Made by a program: the position numbers and the translations under genes | The notes under the pieces: model-generated | Database searches by the model: none | Told to the model about the DNA's origin: nothing | The model's input: only the letters and a program-made list of their open reading frames with translations | Assembly (NCBI GenBank): GCA_020057405.1 | Contig: JAGVFW010000009.1 | Coordinates: 1 to 61,366, forward strand | DNA: 61,366 nt | Direction: 5' to 3' | Source of the DNA: an archaeon | GTDB lineage: Archaea > Micrarchaeota > Micrarchaeia > Norongarragalinales > UBA97 | Shown here: piece after piece, positions 7,839 through 15,793 of the stretch | Numbering within the stretch: position 1 is the stretch's first letter | How the letters are laid out: each line of letters starts with the position of its first letter

Positions 7839-8138
7839 TCAGTCAAAATAATCCGGTTCAGCCAGAAAAAGCTGGTTCTTACGAGTATGAACTAAACTAG
7901 TTGGCTTTTTCACTCTCAGCTTTGCCAAAATCCTCCTCTCGGGCCCCCGGCCGACCAAATGCCGCTTTTCCTTCATCTGCTTGAAAAACGTCCGCGCCTT
8001 TCCGGCACGCTTGTAAAGCAAATAATCGAGAGCGTCTGAGAGCGACACCCTGTGGCCCAGGCGCGCCTGGAGTTTTCCGGCAGTCTGGGCCAAGCGCAAG
8101 TAGGCGGAATTTGAGGCACGAATCAAGCGATGCACCAT
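7839..8138 (-). CDS. Hypothetical small basic protein
   Basis: The 99-residue product begins MVHRLIRASNSAYLRLAQTAGKLQARLG. It is strongly basic and helical; the SLSDALDYLLYKR segment could be part of a ribbon-helix-helix or other DNA-binding fold. ATG 8138 has a GAGG site 7 bases upstream and a TATAATAAG box about 43 bases upstream, leaving a short leader. Its product is not recognised. Confidence 0.5.
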   Translation of the reverse strand: MVHRLIRASNSAYLRLAQTAGKLQARLGHRVSLSDALDYLLYKRAGKARTFFKQMKEKRHLVGRGPERRILAKLRVKKPTSLVHTRKNQLFLAEPDYFD

Positions 8139-8402
8139 ATTTTTTCCTCTGACGAAATAGAGTAATGTAAACAAAGTATAATAAGTTTACTATTAGGTTC
8201 GCCACAGTTTTTTGTGCGGGAAAAAAAGCGGCTGCGGAAAAAAAGTCGGAGAAACGGACAGGCTTGCTGCGCTGGTGACAAAAGCTGGCCGGGTGCGCAA
8301 GAGCGAGGAAAAATTAAAATAGTCGATTGCACTAAATACATTAAATCCCAAAAAGGCTGTTTTTAGCGCCCCCCTGGGGGTATTATTCGAGATGAAAAAC
8401 TC

Positions 8403-8513
8403 ATGCACGGTACTTGGAGCGATGCGCGCGAGCTGCGCAACATCATGATGGTTTCCCTCTTGTTCATGCTAGTGCTCTACATCCTTCTTGCAGCAGTGCG
8501 CGGCATAGGCTAG
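8403..8513 (+). CDS. Possible single-span mini-protein
   Basis: An open frame of 36 codons encodes a charged start (MHGTWSDARELRN), one clear membrane helix (MVSLLFMLVLYILLAAV) and a short tail (RGIG). Such mini membrane proteins are common in compact genomes, but the ribosome site is weak. The membrane helix and lack of any other gene here are the only support. Confidence 0.4.
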   Translation: MHGTWSDARELRNIMMVSLLFMLVLYILLAAVRGIG

Positions 8514-8592
8514 CGTCCCCCTAGACGCTTCAGAAGCTATTTCCACCCACTCTAGGCCCTAAAGGACCAAAACGCATGTTCTGCGTCTTGCG

Positions 8593-8616
8593 TTTGGAGC
8601 AAAACCTGCCTAGTCG
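8593..8616 (+). repeat. Dispersed intergenic repeat A, copy 1
   Basis: Consensus: a T-run, three or so bases, an A-run, then CCTGCCTAGTCG. The 16 bases AAAACCTGCCTAGTCG recur exactly at 31510-31525. The T-run and A-run can pair into a mini-hairpin. It lies 77 bases after one small gene and 43 before the next. Confidence 0.5.
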
Positions 8617-8658
8617 GGCCTCCGGAAGGGTTTAAACCGCGCTTTGAGAAACGAATTG

Positions 8659-8928
8659 GTGAAATACCCCGTTATTTTCGCCATAAGCGCGTTTTTCATT
8701 TGGAAAACGCTGTCGGAGTTCGTTCCGGAGGCGGGCTTTGGGGAAATGAACTTGCCAGTAATGGTGGCTCTAGCGAGCGTGGTTTGCGCGGCTGGACTTA
8801 CGTTTTTAATCTACCAAGTAGAGAAAGCACTCGCCCATGACCGCGTCGAGCCGGAAAAATACTCTGCTCCGGGCCGCAAAAAAGAGTCCGAACCCAAATT
8901 CGAGGACATTTACCGTCCAAAAAGCTGA
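8659..8928 (+). CDS. Small two-helix membrane protein
   Basis: The 89-residue product starts at GTG 8659, about 26 bases after a TTTAAA box near 8630-8635; an in-frame TTG at 8644 is the alternative. Hydrophobic segments lie at about residues 4-22 and 34-54, followed by a charged cytoplasmic tail ending YRPKS. Function unknown. Confidence 0.5.
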   Translation: MKYPVIFAISAFFIWKTLSEFVPEAGFGEMNLPVMVALASVVCAAGLTFLIYQVEKALAHDRVEPEKYSAPGRKKESEPKFEDIYRPKS

Positions 8929-8950
8929 ATCCAAGCTAAGCATAACTCGC

Positions 8951-8975
8951 TTGGAGCGAAAACCGGCCTAGTTGG
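8951..8975 (+). repeat. Dispersed intergenic repeat A, copy 2
   Basis: TTGGAGCGAAAACCGGCCTAG matches copies 1 and 3 around GGAGC-AAAACC and CCTAG. It follows a 6-bp inverted repeat (CCAAGC...GCTTGG, 8932-8955) just downstream of the previous stop codon. Confidence 0.4.
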
Positions 8976-9050
8976 GTGCTAAAAGAGGCAAAACTGGTTG
9001 CGGGCGACCGCTTGCGGTGCGCTTAAAGCTTTGAAGAAACAAATCTTACT

Positions 9051-9218
9051 ATGGCACACGGTCTCGACCCGCGTTACTTCGACATCAAGCCAGTCAAGAT
9101 TAAGCCTAGCCTGTGGCCTGCAAAGCCGTCGGGAATGCCCGACGGGCACTATTACCTCTGCAACACCGAGTTCAACGGGCGCAAAATATGCTGGGGAACC
9201 GTCATAGAGCGAAAATGA
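9051..9218 (+). CDS. Hypothetical 55-residue protein
   Basis: The frame opens at ATG 9051, 27 bases after a CTTAAAGC box, and closes at TGA 9216-9218. The product (MAHGLDPRYFDIKPVKIKPS...) is basic and rich in Pro and aromatic residues, with two Cys (YYLCNTEFNGRKICWG) eight apart that might form a disulfide or half a metal site. It is short, but codon use and promoter spacing match its neighbours. Confidence 0.5.
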   Translation: MAHGLDPRYFDIKPVKIKPSLWPAKPSGMPDGHYYLCNTEFNGRKICWGTVIERK

Positions 9219-9234
9219 GTCATTAGAGAGCTGC

Positions 9235-9260
9235 TTTTGGAGCAAAACCTAGTCAGGTCG
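9235..9260 (+). repeat. Dispersed intergenic repeat A, copy 3
   Basis: TTTTGGAGCAAAACCTAGTC contains a 5-bp mini-hairpin (TTTTG/CAAAA) followed by CCTAGTC. It sits between the 55-residue gene and the HAD gene. Confidence 0.4.
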
Positions 9261-9268
9261 ATTAAATT

Positions 9269-9886
9269 ATGGCGCGCAATGTGATTTTTGATTGGTCGGG
9301 CACTTTGAGTGACGACTTTGGGATGGTACACTCGACTACTTGCGCAATTTTCGCGCGCTTGGGGCTGGGCGCAATCTCGCTAGAGGAGTACAAGCGCGAG
9401 TGCGAAATGCCTTACATGGAATTTTGGAAAAAATACACGCCAATTAGCAAAGAAGAGCTCGACGTGATGTGGCTAGAGGAAGTTTTCAGCGCGCCAAATG
9501 CAGTTTCGTTCCCAGGAATACGCCAGGAGCTGGAAACGCTCTATAAGCAGGGCGTCAGCATGGTCGTTCTAAGCGGCCAGGCGAGCAAAAAACTCAAGGC
9601 CGAAGCCGCGGAATTCGGTTTTAGCGATTTCTTCGACGGCATTTACGGGGGCGCGCACGACAAGAGGCACTCCGTTAGCCAAATCATGGCGGAGCACGGC
9701 TTCGATGCAGGAGAAACCTGCCTAGTAGGCGACATGGAACACGATTTGGACACCGCAAAGCACGCCGGAGTCACACCAGTGGCAGTCACCTGGGGCTACC
9801 ACGCTCGCCAAAGGCTCGAGAAATCAAATCCTAGAGCTATTCTAGACGACGTGAGCGAACTCGCAAGCGCAGTTAGTCTAGTCTAA
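9269..9886 (+). CDS. HAD-superfamily hydrolase with DxS catalytic motif
   Basis: The 205-residue protein has the HAD motifs in order: motif I FDWSGTL at the N terminus (nucleophile Asp8), a helical cap, motif II VVLSGQ, a Lys near AHDKRHS, and motif IV GDMEHDLDTAKHAG. The overall layout resembles phosphoglycolate phosphatases. In motif I the second Asp, the usual general acid of phosphatases, is Ser10. Phosphonoacetaldehyde hydrolases have Ala at this place (DWAGT), so the enzyme may not be a simple phosphatase. The substrate is unknown. Confidence 0.75.
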   Translation: MARNVIFDWSGTLSDDFGMVHSTTCAIFARLGLGAISLEEYKRECEMPYMEFWKKYTPISKEELDVMWLEEVFSAPNAVSFPGIRQELETLYKQGVSMVVLSGQASKKLKAEAAEFGFSDFFDGIYGGAHDKRHSVSQIMAEHGFDAGETCLVGDMEHDLDTAKHAGVTPVAVTWGYHARQRLEKSNPRAILDDVSELASAVSLV

Positions 9887-9907
9887 ACCGAGTGGCTTGC
9901 TGCAAAA

Positions 9908-11470
9908 TCAGTATTCCGCCTCTATTTTGCGACGCACGCGATTGTATTTGAGAGCGAAACGATGCGCTTCGTCCCTGCAGGCCATGAGCAAGCGCAATCC
10001 TGCGCTCGTTTTGGGGAGCTTAATTGGCGTCATTGAGTCTGGCACGTAGAGCTCTTCCTCGCGTTTGGCGAGCGCGGCTATCGGGAATTCGAGAGACAAG
10101 TCTTGCAGCGCCTGCATTGCGGCGTGAAGCTGCCCAATACCCCCGTCGATGAGCACTAGATCGGGCAGCGGCTCGTTTTTCTCAAGCGCACCACGATAGC
10201 GGCGGTAGACTATTTCCTTCATCGAGGCGAAATCGTCTTGCGTCGGCGTTGACTTGACTTGGAAGCGCCGGTAGAATGACTTTTCGGGAGTGCCGTCGAG
10301 GAATCGCACGCAGCTGCCCACGATTTGCTTGCCTGCGAGGTTGCTTGCGTCAAAGCAGTCTATTCTCGCAGGCGGCTTTGAAAGGCCGAGAGATTTTTGC
10401 ACTGCAAGTGCCGCTTGAGACGAGCCGGCGACGCCGCTAGAGAGCGCCGCGTTCTTTTCAGCGAGGGCTACCAGCTCTAGCTTGTCGCCTTTCTGCGGTA
10501 TTGCAAAAATGCAGCCCCCTGTTGCTAGCAATTGAGCGAGAGCCTGCCCATCTGCAGCATTTTGGAGGGCTGCGAACGCTTTTTCGGGCATGGCGCGGCT
10601 CTCGTAATAACGGAGGATGAATTCCGCCTGCGGCGACTCACCGATTGCGTCTATGGTAAACGATTCTCGCTCGCGAATGACTCCTTCGCGGCTCTTTAGC
10701 ACGCACACGCGCATCTTGGCACCGTCAGTGACAAAGCCGAAGAAGTCCTCGTTGCCGGAATGGTAAGTCTCCATGAGCTGGCGCTGCTTGATGCGGGAAA
10801 TGGCTGCCAAGCGGTTTCTCAACTCTAGGGCGCGCTCAAAATTCTCTTCCCTCGAGGCAACCTTCATTTCCTCGCCAATGCGCTTCTCAACATCCTCGGT
10901 TTTTCCCGAAAGCACGTTAGTCGCCGCTTTCACGTTCTCGCCGTAATCTTTTTCGCGTATTTTTCCTATGCATGGGGCAGTGCAGAAGCCAAGGCGGTAC
11001 TGCAGGCACGCCTGGTGCGGCAGTTCATTGCAGATGCGGATGCCGAATGAGCGCGTTGCCTCGCGCAGCGCAACGAAGCGGCCCTCGCCGCTAGTGAATG
11101 GGCCCAGGAGCTTCTCGCCCCTCTTGGCAGAGCGCTTGCGCGTGACTAGGATGCGCGGGAACTTTTCGTCAGTCACTTTGAGGTACGCGTACTGCTCGCC
11201 GTCCTTTAGTGAAATGTTGTAGTCGGGCTTGTGCTGCTTGATGAGCGTGTTCTCGAGAACAAGTGCCTCCGCCTCGTTGCGGCAAGCAATGAATTCAACT
11301 GAATGCGCCAGGCGCATGAGGACCGCGGTCTTCGCGTCAGTCGGATTTCGGTAGTGGGAAACGCGATTGAAGATATTCTTGGCCTTTCCCACGTACAAAA
11401 TCTGCCCACTTGCAGCCTTGTAGATGTAGACGCCGGGCGCCTTCGGTGCGGAAGAGAAGTCGATTGCCAC
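9908..11470 (-). CDS. uvrC: Excinuclease ABC subunit C
   Basis: UvrC makes the 3' and 5' incisions of nucleotide excision repair. The 520-residue protein has an N-terminal GIY-YIG nuclease domain (PGVYIYKAASGQILYVGKAKN, residues 12-32), a central Cys-containing region (ACLQYRLGFCTAPCIG), a UVR motif that binds UvrB (ENFERALELRNRLAAI), and the RNase H-like endonuclease domain (RIDCFDASNLAGKQIVGS; VLIDGGIGQLHAA). Bacterial UvrC has about 600 residues; this one ends at KYNRVRRKIEAEY and lacks the C-terminal tandem helix-hairpin-helix. The start is GTG 11470. It lies apart from uvrB-uvrA, with a toxin-antitoxin pair between. Confidence 0.95.
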   Translation of the reverse strand: MAIDFSSAPKAPGVYIYKAASGQILYVGKAKNIFNRVSHYRNPTDAKTAVLMRLAHSVEFIACRNEAEALVLENTLIKQHKPDYNISLKDGEQYAYLKVTDEKFPRILVTRKRSAKRGEKLLGPFTSGEGRFVALREATRSFGIRICNELPHQACLQYRLGFCTAPCIGKIREKDYGENVKAATNVLSGKTEDVEKRIGEEMKVASREENFERALELRNRLAAISRIKQRQLMETYHSGNEDFFGFVTDGAKMRVCVLKSREGVIRERESFTIDAIGESPQAEFILRYYESRAMPEKAFAALQNAADGQALAQLLATGGCIFAIPQKGDKLELVALAEKNAALSSGVAGSSQAALAVQKSLGLSKPPARIDCFDASNLAGKQIVGSCVRFLDGTPEKSFYRRFQVKSTPTQDDFASMKEIVYRRYRGALEKNEPLPDLVLIDGGIGQLHAAMQALQDLSLEFPIAALAKREEELYVPDSMTPIKLPKTSAGLRLLMACRDEAHRFALKYNRVRRKIEAEY

Positions 11471-11489
11471 GATTATTCCTTATGGCGGC

Positions 11490-11879
11490 TCAAAGTATTA
11501 TTGCGTTTGCAAAAGCCTTGAAGTGCGGGTCACCGGTGACGACAATGGCATCGCTTGCTAGGGCGCTTGCGGCAATCACGCAGTCAATGAGGCCAATGTT
11601 TTGCTTGGAATGAAATTTTGCCCAGTACTCGCCGGCCTTGGCGGCGATTGACTCGTCGATTTCCACTTTCGTTGCCCTAGTAGATATTGCGGAGAGCACG
11701 TGATGAACATCGGCAGTCCGCCCTGCAGAAGTTAGTCTTGCAGATACTTCAGCAAGCGAGAGTGATGAAATTAGTATTGTCGCATCCGTCTCCGCTAAGA
11801 TGCGCTTTACAGCTGGCTTTTTCGGGCCGTTTGTAAAAAGCTCTAGCCAACAGAAAGTGTCAAGCAAGTAGCGCTTCAT
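11490..11879 (-). CDS. vapC: PIN-domain ribonuclease, VapC-like toxin
   Basis: The 129-residue PIN protein shows the acidic residues expected to bind metal: Asp7 (YLLDTFCWLELF), Glu in SLAEVSARL, Asp in IGLIDCVIAASAL, and Asp in VVTGDPHF. VapC toxins cut tRNA or rRNA. Its start overlaps the stop of the upstream AbrB-type gene by four bases (ATGA), the classic antitoxin-toxin order. Confidence 0.85.
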   Translation of the reverse strand: MKRYLLDTFCWLELFTNGPKKPAVKRILAETDATILISSLSLAEVSARLTSAGRTADVHHVLSAISTRATKVEIDESIAAKAGEYWAKFHSKQNIGLIDCVIAASALASDAIVVTGDPHFKAFANAIIL

Positions 11880-12094
11880 CGGTTCTCATCCGCCCACAGC
11901 TCTTTTCTGGAAGGCCCATTCTTCAATTCTGGAAACTTTCCTTCAAGGTCTAGAAGGGAAGGCACGACAATCAGGCGCAAGTCCTTGCCCTCGGGCTCAA
12001 AGACCACCCGCTGGCCCTTCTTTATGCCCATCTTCTTTCTGACTCCTTCCGGAATCACAACCTGAAACTTAGACGAAACTACTGCAGACTCCAT
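11876..12094 (-). CDS. vapB: AbrB/SpoVT-type antitoxin
   Basis: The 72-residue protein has the swapped-hairpin AbrB domain: VVSSKFQVVIPEGVRKKMGIKKGQRVVFEPEGKDLRLIVV. The tail (DLEGKFPELKNGPSRKELWADENR) is the likely toxin-neutralising segment. The start is ATG 12094, with a CTTAAATAC box about 36 bases upstream on the minus strand. It should bind and repress its own promoter. A longer reading from 12190 would place translation across that promoter and is rejected. Confidence 0.82.
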   Translation of the reverse strand: MESAVVSSKFQVVIPEGVRKKMGIKKGQRVVFEPEGKDLRLIVVPSLLDLEGKFPELKNGPSRKELWADENR

Positions 12095-12216
12095 CGAACC
12101 CTCACCGTAAGACGAATGGCTATCGATGTATTTAAGGGTTACTGGCACCGGAATCACTGAAGAAGTTTGCGCTTTCGAGTAGTTAAACAAAAGGAGAGTG
12201 GCTTGCCGGGCAAAAG

Positions 12217-12236
12217 CACTCCCCCTGCACTTAGAC
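12217..12236 (-). repeat. Repeat B, copy 1
   Basis: GTCTAAGTGCAGGGGGAGTG on the minus strand is identical over 20 bases to 12926-12945. This copy lies in a gene-poor stretch, 219 bases past the end of the minus-strand gene at 12455-12829. Confidence 0.5.
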
Positions 12237-12368
12237 CTGGTCTAGAAGCAGACCTTGTCTCCAACGACTTGTTTTCATATCCAGAGACACAATTCCCGAG
12301 GTTATAACCTCTGCCCCACTTAGGCAATGAACGATAGCACTTTAGGCAATATATAAACAAAAATCAGA

Positions 12369-12458
12369 ATGCTAAAAGAAGTCGAATACGACACAATTTT
12401 GTCTTTTGCGGGGGTTGTAATCCGCAGGACTGCATTTTACTTGTGGAAAGTAGTCTAA
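12369..12458 (+). CDS. Possible 29-residue protein or small RNA
   Basis: A strong ATATATAAAC box at about 12347-12356 precedes this frame by 18-22 bases. The frame encodes MLKEVEYDTILSFAGVVIRR and nine more residues. It overlaps the end of the convergent gene by four bases. The promoter is more convincing than the protein, so a small non-coding RNA is equally possible. Confidence 0.25.
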   Translation: MLKEVEYDTILSFAGVVIRRTAFYLWKVV

Positions 12459-12829
12459 AACCGATCATCCTCGTGCGGATGACCAAGTAGCTTAAGTTCT
12501 TCCAGAAGCGCGTGAGCGAACAAGTGGTCTGGGTCGTTCCGAAGGTCGGTAAAGTTCACACTCAGGGTATTATTTTTATCCTTGGGCAGATGCAGCTGAG
12601 GTGTTGAATGTTCTGGAAAAGCAGACTTAAGCAAATCCGTTGCCTTTGCCATTGAGTCCATGGCCCCTTTAACCTTTATGCCCAATGCACTTTTTGGTTC
12701 TATGATGATGGTGTTAGAAACAATCCGGCCTACGCCAGGTGTATTTTTGTACGCTGTTGTTACCATTCGAATTTTCAAACCATTCAAATCGTGCAATTTT
12801 CGTGCAAATTCTTGTGCAGGTCTAATCAT
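12455..12829 (-). CDS. Hypothetical protein
   Basis: The 124-residue product (MIRPAQEFARKLHDLNGLKIRM...) is mixed alpha/beta without signal or membrane segment. The C-terminal part (FTDLRNDPDHLFAHALLEELKLLGHPHEDDRF) is acidic and His-rich. ATG 12829 has a GAGAGG site and a CTTAAATAAG box about 35 bases upstream. An extended reading from TTG 12844 is less likely. Family unknown. Confidence 0.5.
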   Translation of the reverse strand: MIRPAQEFARKLHDLNGLKIRMVTTAYKNTPGVGRIVSNTIIIEPKSALGIKVKGAMDSMAKATDLLKSAFPEHSTPQLHLPKDKNNTLSVNFTDLRNDPDHLFAHALLEELKLLGHPHEDDRF

Positions 12830-12925
12830 AAGATCGCCTCTCAATTTATACTGGATTCGAGCTTATTTAAGCATTGAGACTCAATCGTGTCTCTTCACCT
12901 ACTGCACCTAGACGTAGCCTACGTT

Positions 12926-12945
12926 CACTCCCCCTGCACTTAGAC
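12926..12945 (-). repeat. Repeat B, copy 2, downstream of uvrA
   Basis: Identical 20-mer to 12217-12236. In minus-strand orientation it begins 11 bases after the uvrA stop codon, so it lies in the uvrA 3' untranslated region. Confidence 0.55.
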
Positions 12946-12955
12946 TAGTGTTGCG

Positions 12956-15787
12956 CTATTGCCGCAGGTATTCCTTCAAGTACTTGCCCGTCTCGCTGTT
13001 CCTATTTGCTGCGATTTGTTCGGGCGAGCCGCTTGCGATGATGCGGCCGCCTTCGTTGCCCCCGGCCGGGCCCATGTCAACAACCCAGTCGGCGCTTTTT
13101 ATGACGTCGAGGTTGTGCTCGATGACGAGGACAGTATTGCCCTTGTCGACCAAGCGCTGGAGGACGACGAGGAGTTTCTTCACATCGTCGAAGTGAAGGC
13201 CTGTTGTCGGCTCGTCAAGAATGTAAAGCGTCTGTCCCGAATCGCGCTTGGTGAGCTCGGCTGCAAGCTTGATGCGCTGAGCCTCGCCACCCGAGAGCGT
13301 TGTCGAAGGCTGGCCTAGCTTGATGTAACCCAAGCCCACGTCAAAAATCGTCTGGAGTTTTTTGCGCGCTTGCGGAATGTTCTCAAAAAACAAAAGCGCT
13401 TCTTCCACGCTCATGTCGAGAACTTCGGCAATGTTCTTTCCCTTAAAGCGGATTGAGAGAGTAGACGGCTCGTAGCGCTTGCCCTTGCACTGCTCGCACT
13501 GAACATAGACGTCGGGAAGAAAGTGCATCTCAATTTTGATGAGGCCGTCGCCAGCGCAGTTTTCGCACCGCCCGCCGACGACATTGAATGAGAAGCGGCC
13601 GGGACGGTAGCCGCGCGCTCGGGCTTCCGGCGTTTCGGTGAAGATGTCGCGAATGATTGAGAAGACGCCAATGTAGGTTGCTGGGTTGCTGCGGGGAGTG
13701 CGGCCGATTGGAGTCTGGTCGACGGTGACGACGTGCTCGATTTTGTCAACGCCCTCGATTAAGCCGTGCGGCAATGGCGCATCACCGAGGCCGTACTTGA
13801 GGCGGAAGAGAGACTTTTGTAGGGTGTCGACAATTAGTGTGCTCTTGCCCGAGCCGGAAACGCCGGTGACGCAAGTGAAGCTGCGAACCGGGAATCGTGC
13901 GTCAATGTTTTTGAGGTTGTTGCCAGTGCAGTTGCGGACCGTGATGAAGTCAACGGGGTGTCGCCGCTTGGTGGGCAAGTCGATTTTCTTGTCGCCGCGC
14001 AAGTAAGCGGCGGTGATGGAATCCTTGGACTTGAGGAATTCCGTTGGAGAACCACTTGCCACAATGCGTCCGCCGTGCTCGCCTGCACCGGGGCCCAAGT
14101 CAACGAGAAAATCTGCTGCAAGCATGGTGTCCTTGTCATGTTCGACAACAATTAGCGTGTTGCCCAAATCGCGCAGGCGCTTGAGGGTTGCCAGGAGCTT
14201 GTCATTGTCCTTTTGGTGCAAGCCAATTGACGGCTCGTCGAGGACGTAGAGCACGCCAGTGAGGCCCGAGCCGATTTGCGTTGCCAGGCGAATGCGCTGT
14301 GCTTCGCCGCCCGAGAGCGTACCTGCGCTCCGCGAGAGCGTAATGTAGCCAAGACCCACATCGCAGAGGAAAGTCAGGCGCGCTTCGAGCTCGCGCATGA
14401 TGAGCTTGCTGATTTCAAGTTGCGTTGGCGTTTGCTTGAAATTTCGCAACCGCTCCCGGCCGTTTGTCGCGTCAAGTGCAGTGAATTGCGCGATGTTTAG
14501 AGAGTCTAGTTTGACTGCAAGCGCTTCTGCCTTGAGGCGAAGGCCGTGGCAGGCTGGGCACTCGGTGCTAATCATGTACTGCGCAAGGTCCTCACGCCTG
14601 CTCTCGGATTGAGTTTCGGCAAGCATTCGCTTTAGGTTGGGAATGACGCCCTCGAATCCACCAGTGTGCGTGAAGGTCGCGTCACCGTCGCGGCTCACGT
14701 GCTTGTACTTGACTTCCTTTTCATAGCCATAGAGAATTGCGGCAATGTGCTCTTTCTTGAGCTTCTTGATTGGAACATCGACCGAAAAGCCTATTGTCTT
14801 GCCTAGTGCAGCCAGTTGCGATATGCGGTAGCTCTTGAACATTCCGCCCCAAGGTGCAACTGCGCCTTCTGCAATAGTTTTTTCAGTGTTTGGAATTACG
14901 AGGCTTTCGTCAAATTCGCTTTTCACGCCCAAGCCATGGCAGTCTGGGCACGCGCCGAATGGCGAGTTGAATGAGAAGAGGCGGGGTTGCAGTTCCTCAA
15001 ATGAAGTGCCGCAGTTCGAGCAGCTGTTCTTCTGGTTGAAGAGCTCGGATTGCTTGAAGTCGGAGTCGGCAACTATTGCCAGGCCGCCTGCGAGGCTGCA
15101 AGCCGACTCGAGTGCCTCAGTCACGCGGGGTGCGGAATCTTGAGAGCACTCGAACTTGTCGGCTTCCACCCAGATTTCGTGCTTTTCGTAGCGGCCGAGT
15201 TCAGGCACCTTGCCCGAATCGTCGAGCATGACGTCATGGCCATTGACGCGGAAGGAAACAAATCCCTTGGAATAGAGTTCGGAAAAGAGCGCTTCGTAAG
15301 TGCCTTTCTTGCCGCGGACCATGGGTGCAAAGACGCGGATTTTCTTGCCTTCAAATCGGTTGATGACGTGGCTTGCCATCGAGGCAATGCTTGAAGCTGC
15401 GATTGGAGTGTTGCAGTTGGTGCAATGCGGCGTGCCAATGCGGGCGTAGAGGAGGCGGAGGTAGTCGTAAATTTCGGTCACGGTGCCGACTGTCGAGCGC
15501 GGGTTGTGGCTGCCGCTCTTTTGGTCAATTGAAATTGCTGGCGAGAGGCCCTCGATTGAGTCAACGTCGGGCTTGTCCATCACTCCCAGAAACTGGCGGG
15601 CATAAGAGGAGAGACTCTCGACGTAGCGGCGCTGGCCCTCGGCGTAAATCGTGTCGAAAGCAAGGGTACTCTTGCCTGAACCCGAGAGGCCGGTGAAGAC
15701 TGCGAGAGCATTTTTGGGAATGGTGAGGTCAATGCCCTTCAGGTTGTGCTCGCGTGCGCCGCGAATGACGATGTTTTCTAGAGCCAT
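12956..15787 (-). CDS. uvrA: Excinuclease ABC subunit A
   Basis: UvrA is the damage-sensing ATPase of nucleotide excision repair. The 943-residue protein has the full bacterial layout: first Walker A GLSGSGKSTLAFDT near residue 31, ABC signature LSGGEAQRI twice, zinc modules (CPDCHGLG; CPACHGLRLKAEAL; CENCAGDGLIKIEMHFLPDV followed by CEQCKGKRYEPSTL), and a second Walker A GVSGSGKSTLIVDT. Length is normal. It starts 6 bases after uvrB ends, so uvrB-uvrA form one operon. Archaeal uvr genes are generally thought to come from bacteria by transfer. Confidence 0.97.
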   Translation of the reverse strand: MALENIVIRGAREHNLKGIDLTIPKNALAVFTGLSGSGKSTLAFDTIYAEGQRRYVESLSSYARQFLGVMDKPDVDSIEGLSPAISIDQKSGSHNPRSTVGTVTEIYDYLRLLYARIGTPHCTNCNTPIAASSIASMASHVINRFEGKKIRVFAPMVRGKKGTYEALFSELYSKGFVSFRVNGHDVMLDDSGKVPELGRYEKHEIWVEADKFECSQDSAPRVTEALESACSLAGGLAIVADSDFKQSELFNQKNSCSNCGTSFEELQPRLFSFNSPFGACPDCHGLGVKSEFDESLVIPNTEKTIAEGAVAPWGGMFKSYRISQLAALGKTIGFSVDVPIKKLKKEHIAAILYGYEKEVKYKHVSRDGDATFTHTGGFEGVIPNLKRMLAETQSESRREDLAQYMISTECPACHGLRLKAEALAVKLDSLNIAQFTALDATNGRERLRNFKQTPTQLEISKLIMRELEARLTFLCDVGLGYITLSRSAGTLSGGEAQRIRLATQIGSGLTGVLYVLDEPSIGLHQKDNDKLLATLKRLRDLGNTLIVVEHDKDTMLAADFLVDLGPGAGEHGGRIVASGSPTEFLKSKDSITAAYLRGDKKIDLPTKRRHPVDFITVRNCTGNNLKNIDARFPVRSFTCVTGVSGSGKSTLIVDTLQKSLFRLKYGLGDAPLPHGLIEGVDKIEHVVTVDQTPIGRTPRSNPATYIGVFSIIRDIFTETPEARARGYRPGRFSFNVVGGRCENCAGDGLIKIEMHFLPDVYVQCEQCKGKRYEPSTLSIRFKGKNIAEVLDMSVEEALLFFENIPQARKKLQTIFDVGLGYIKLGQPSTTLSGGEAQRIKLAAELTKRDSGQTLYILDEPTTGLHFDDVKKLLVVLQRLVDKGNTVLVIEHNLDVIKSADWVVDMGPAGGNEGGRIIASGSPEQIAANRNSETGKYLKEYLRQ

Positions 15788-15793
15788 TTTACT

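Noticed and set aside
12956..15787. Long opposite-strand frames inside uvrA, uvrB, rad50 and gatA
   Set aside because: They mirror the codon pattern of strongly supported genes and encode no recognisable domains.
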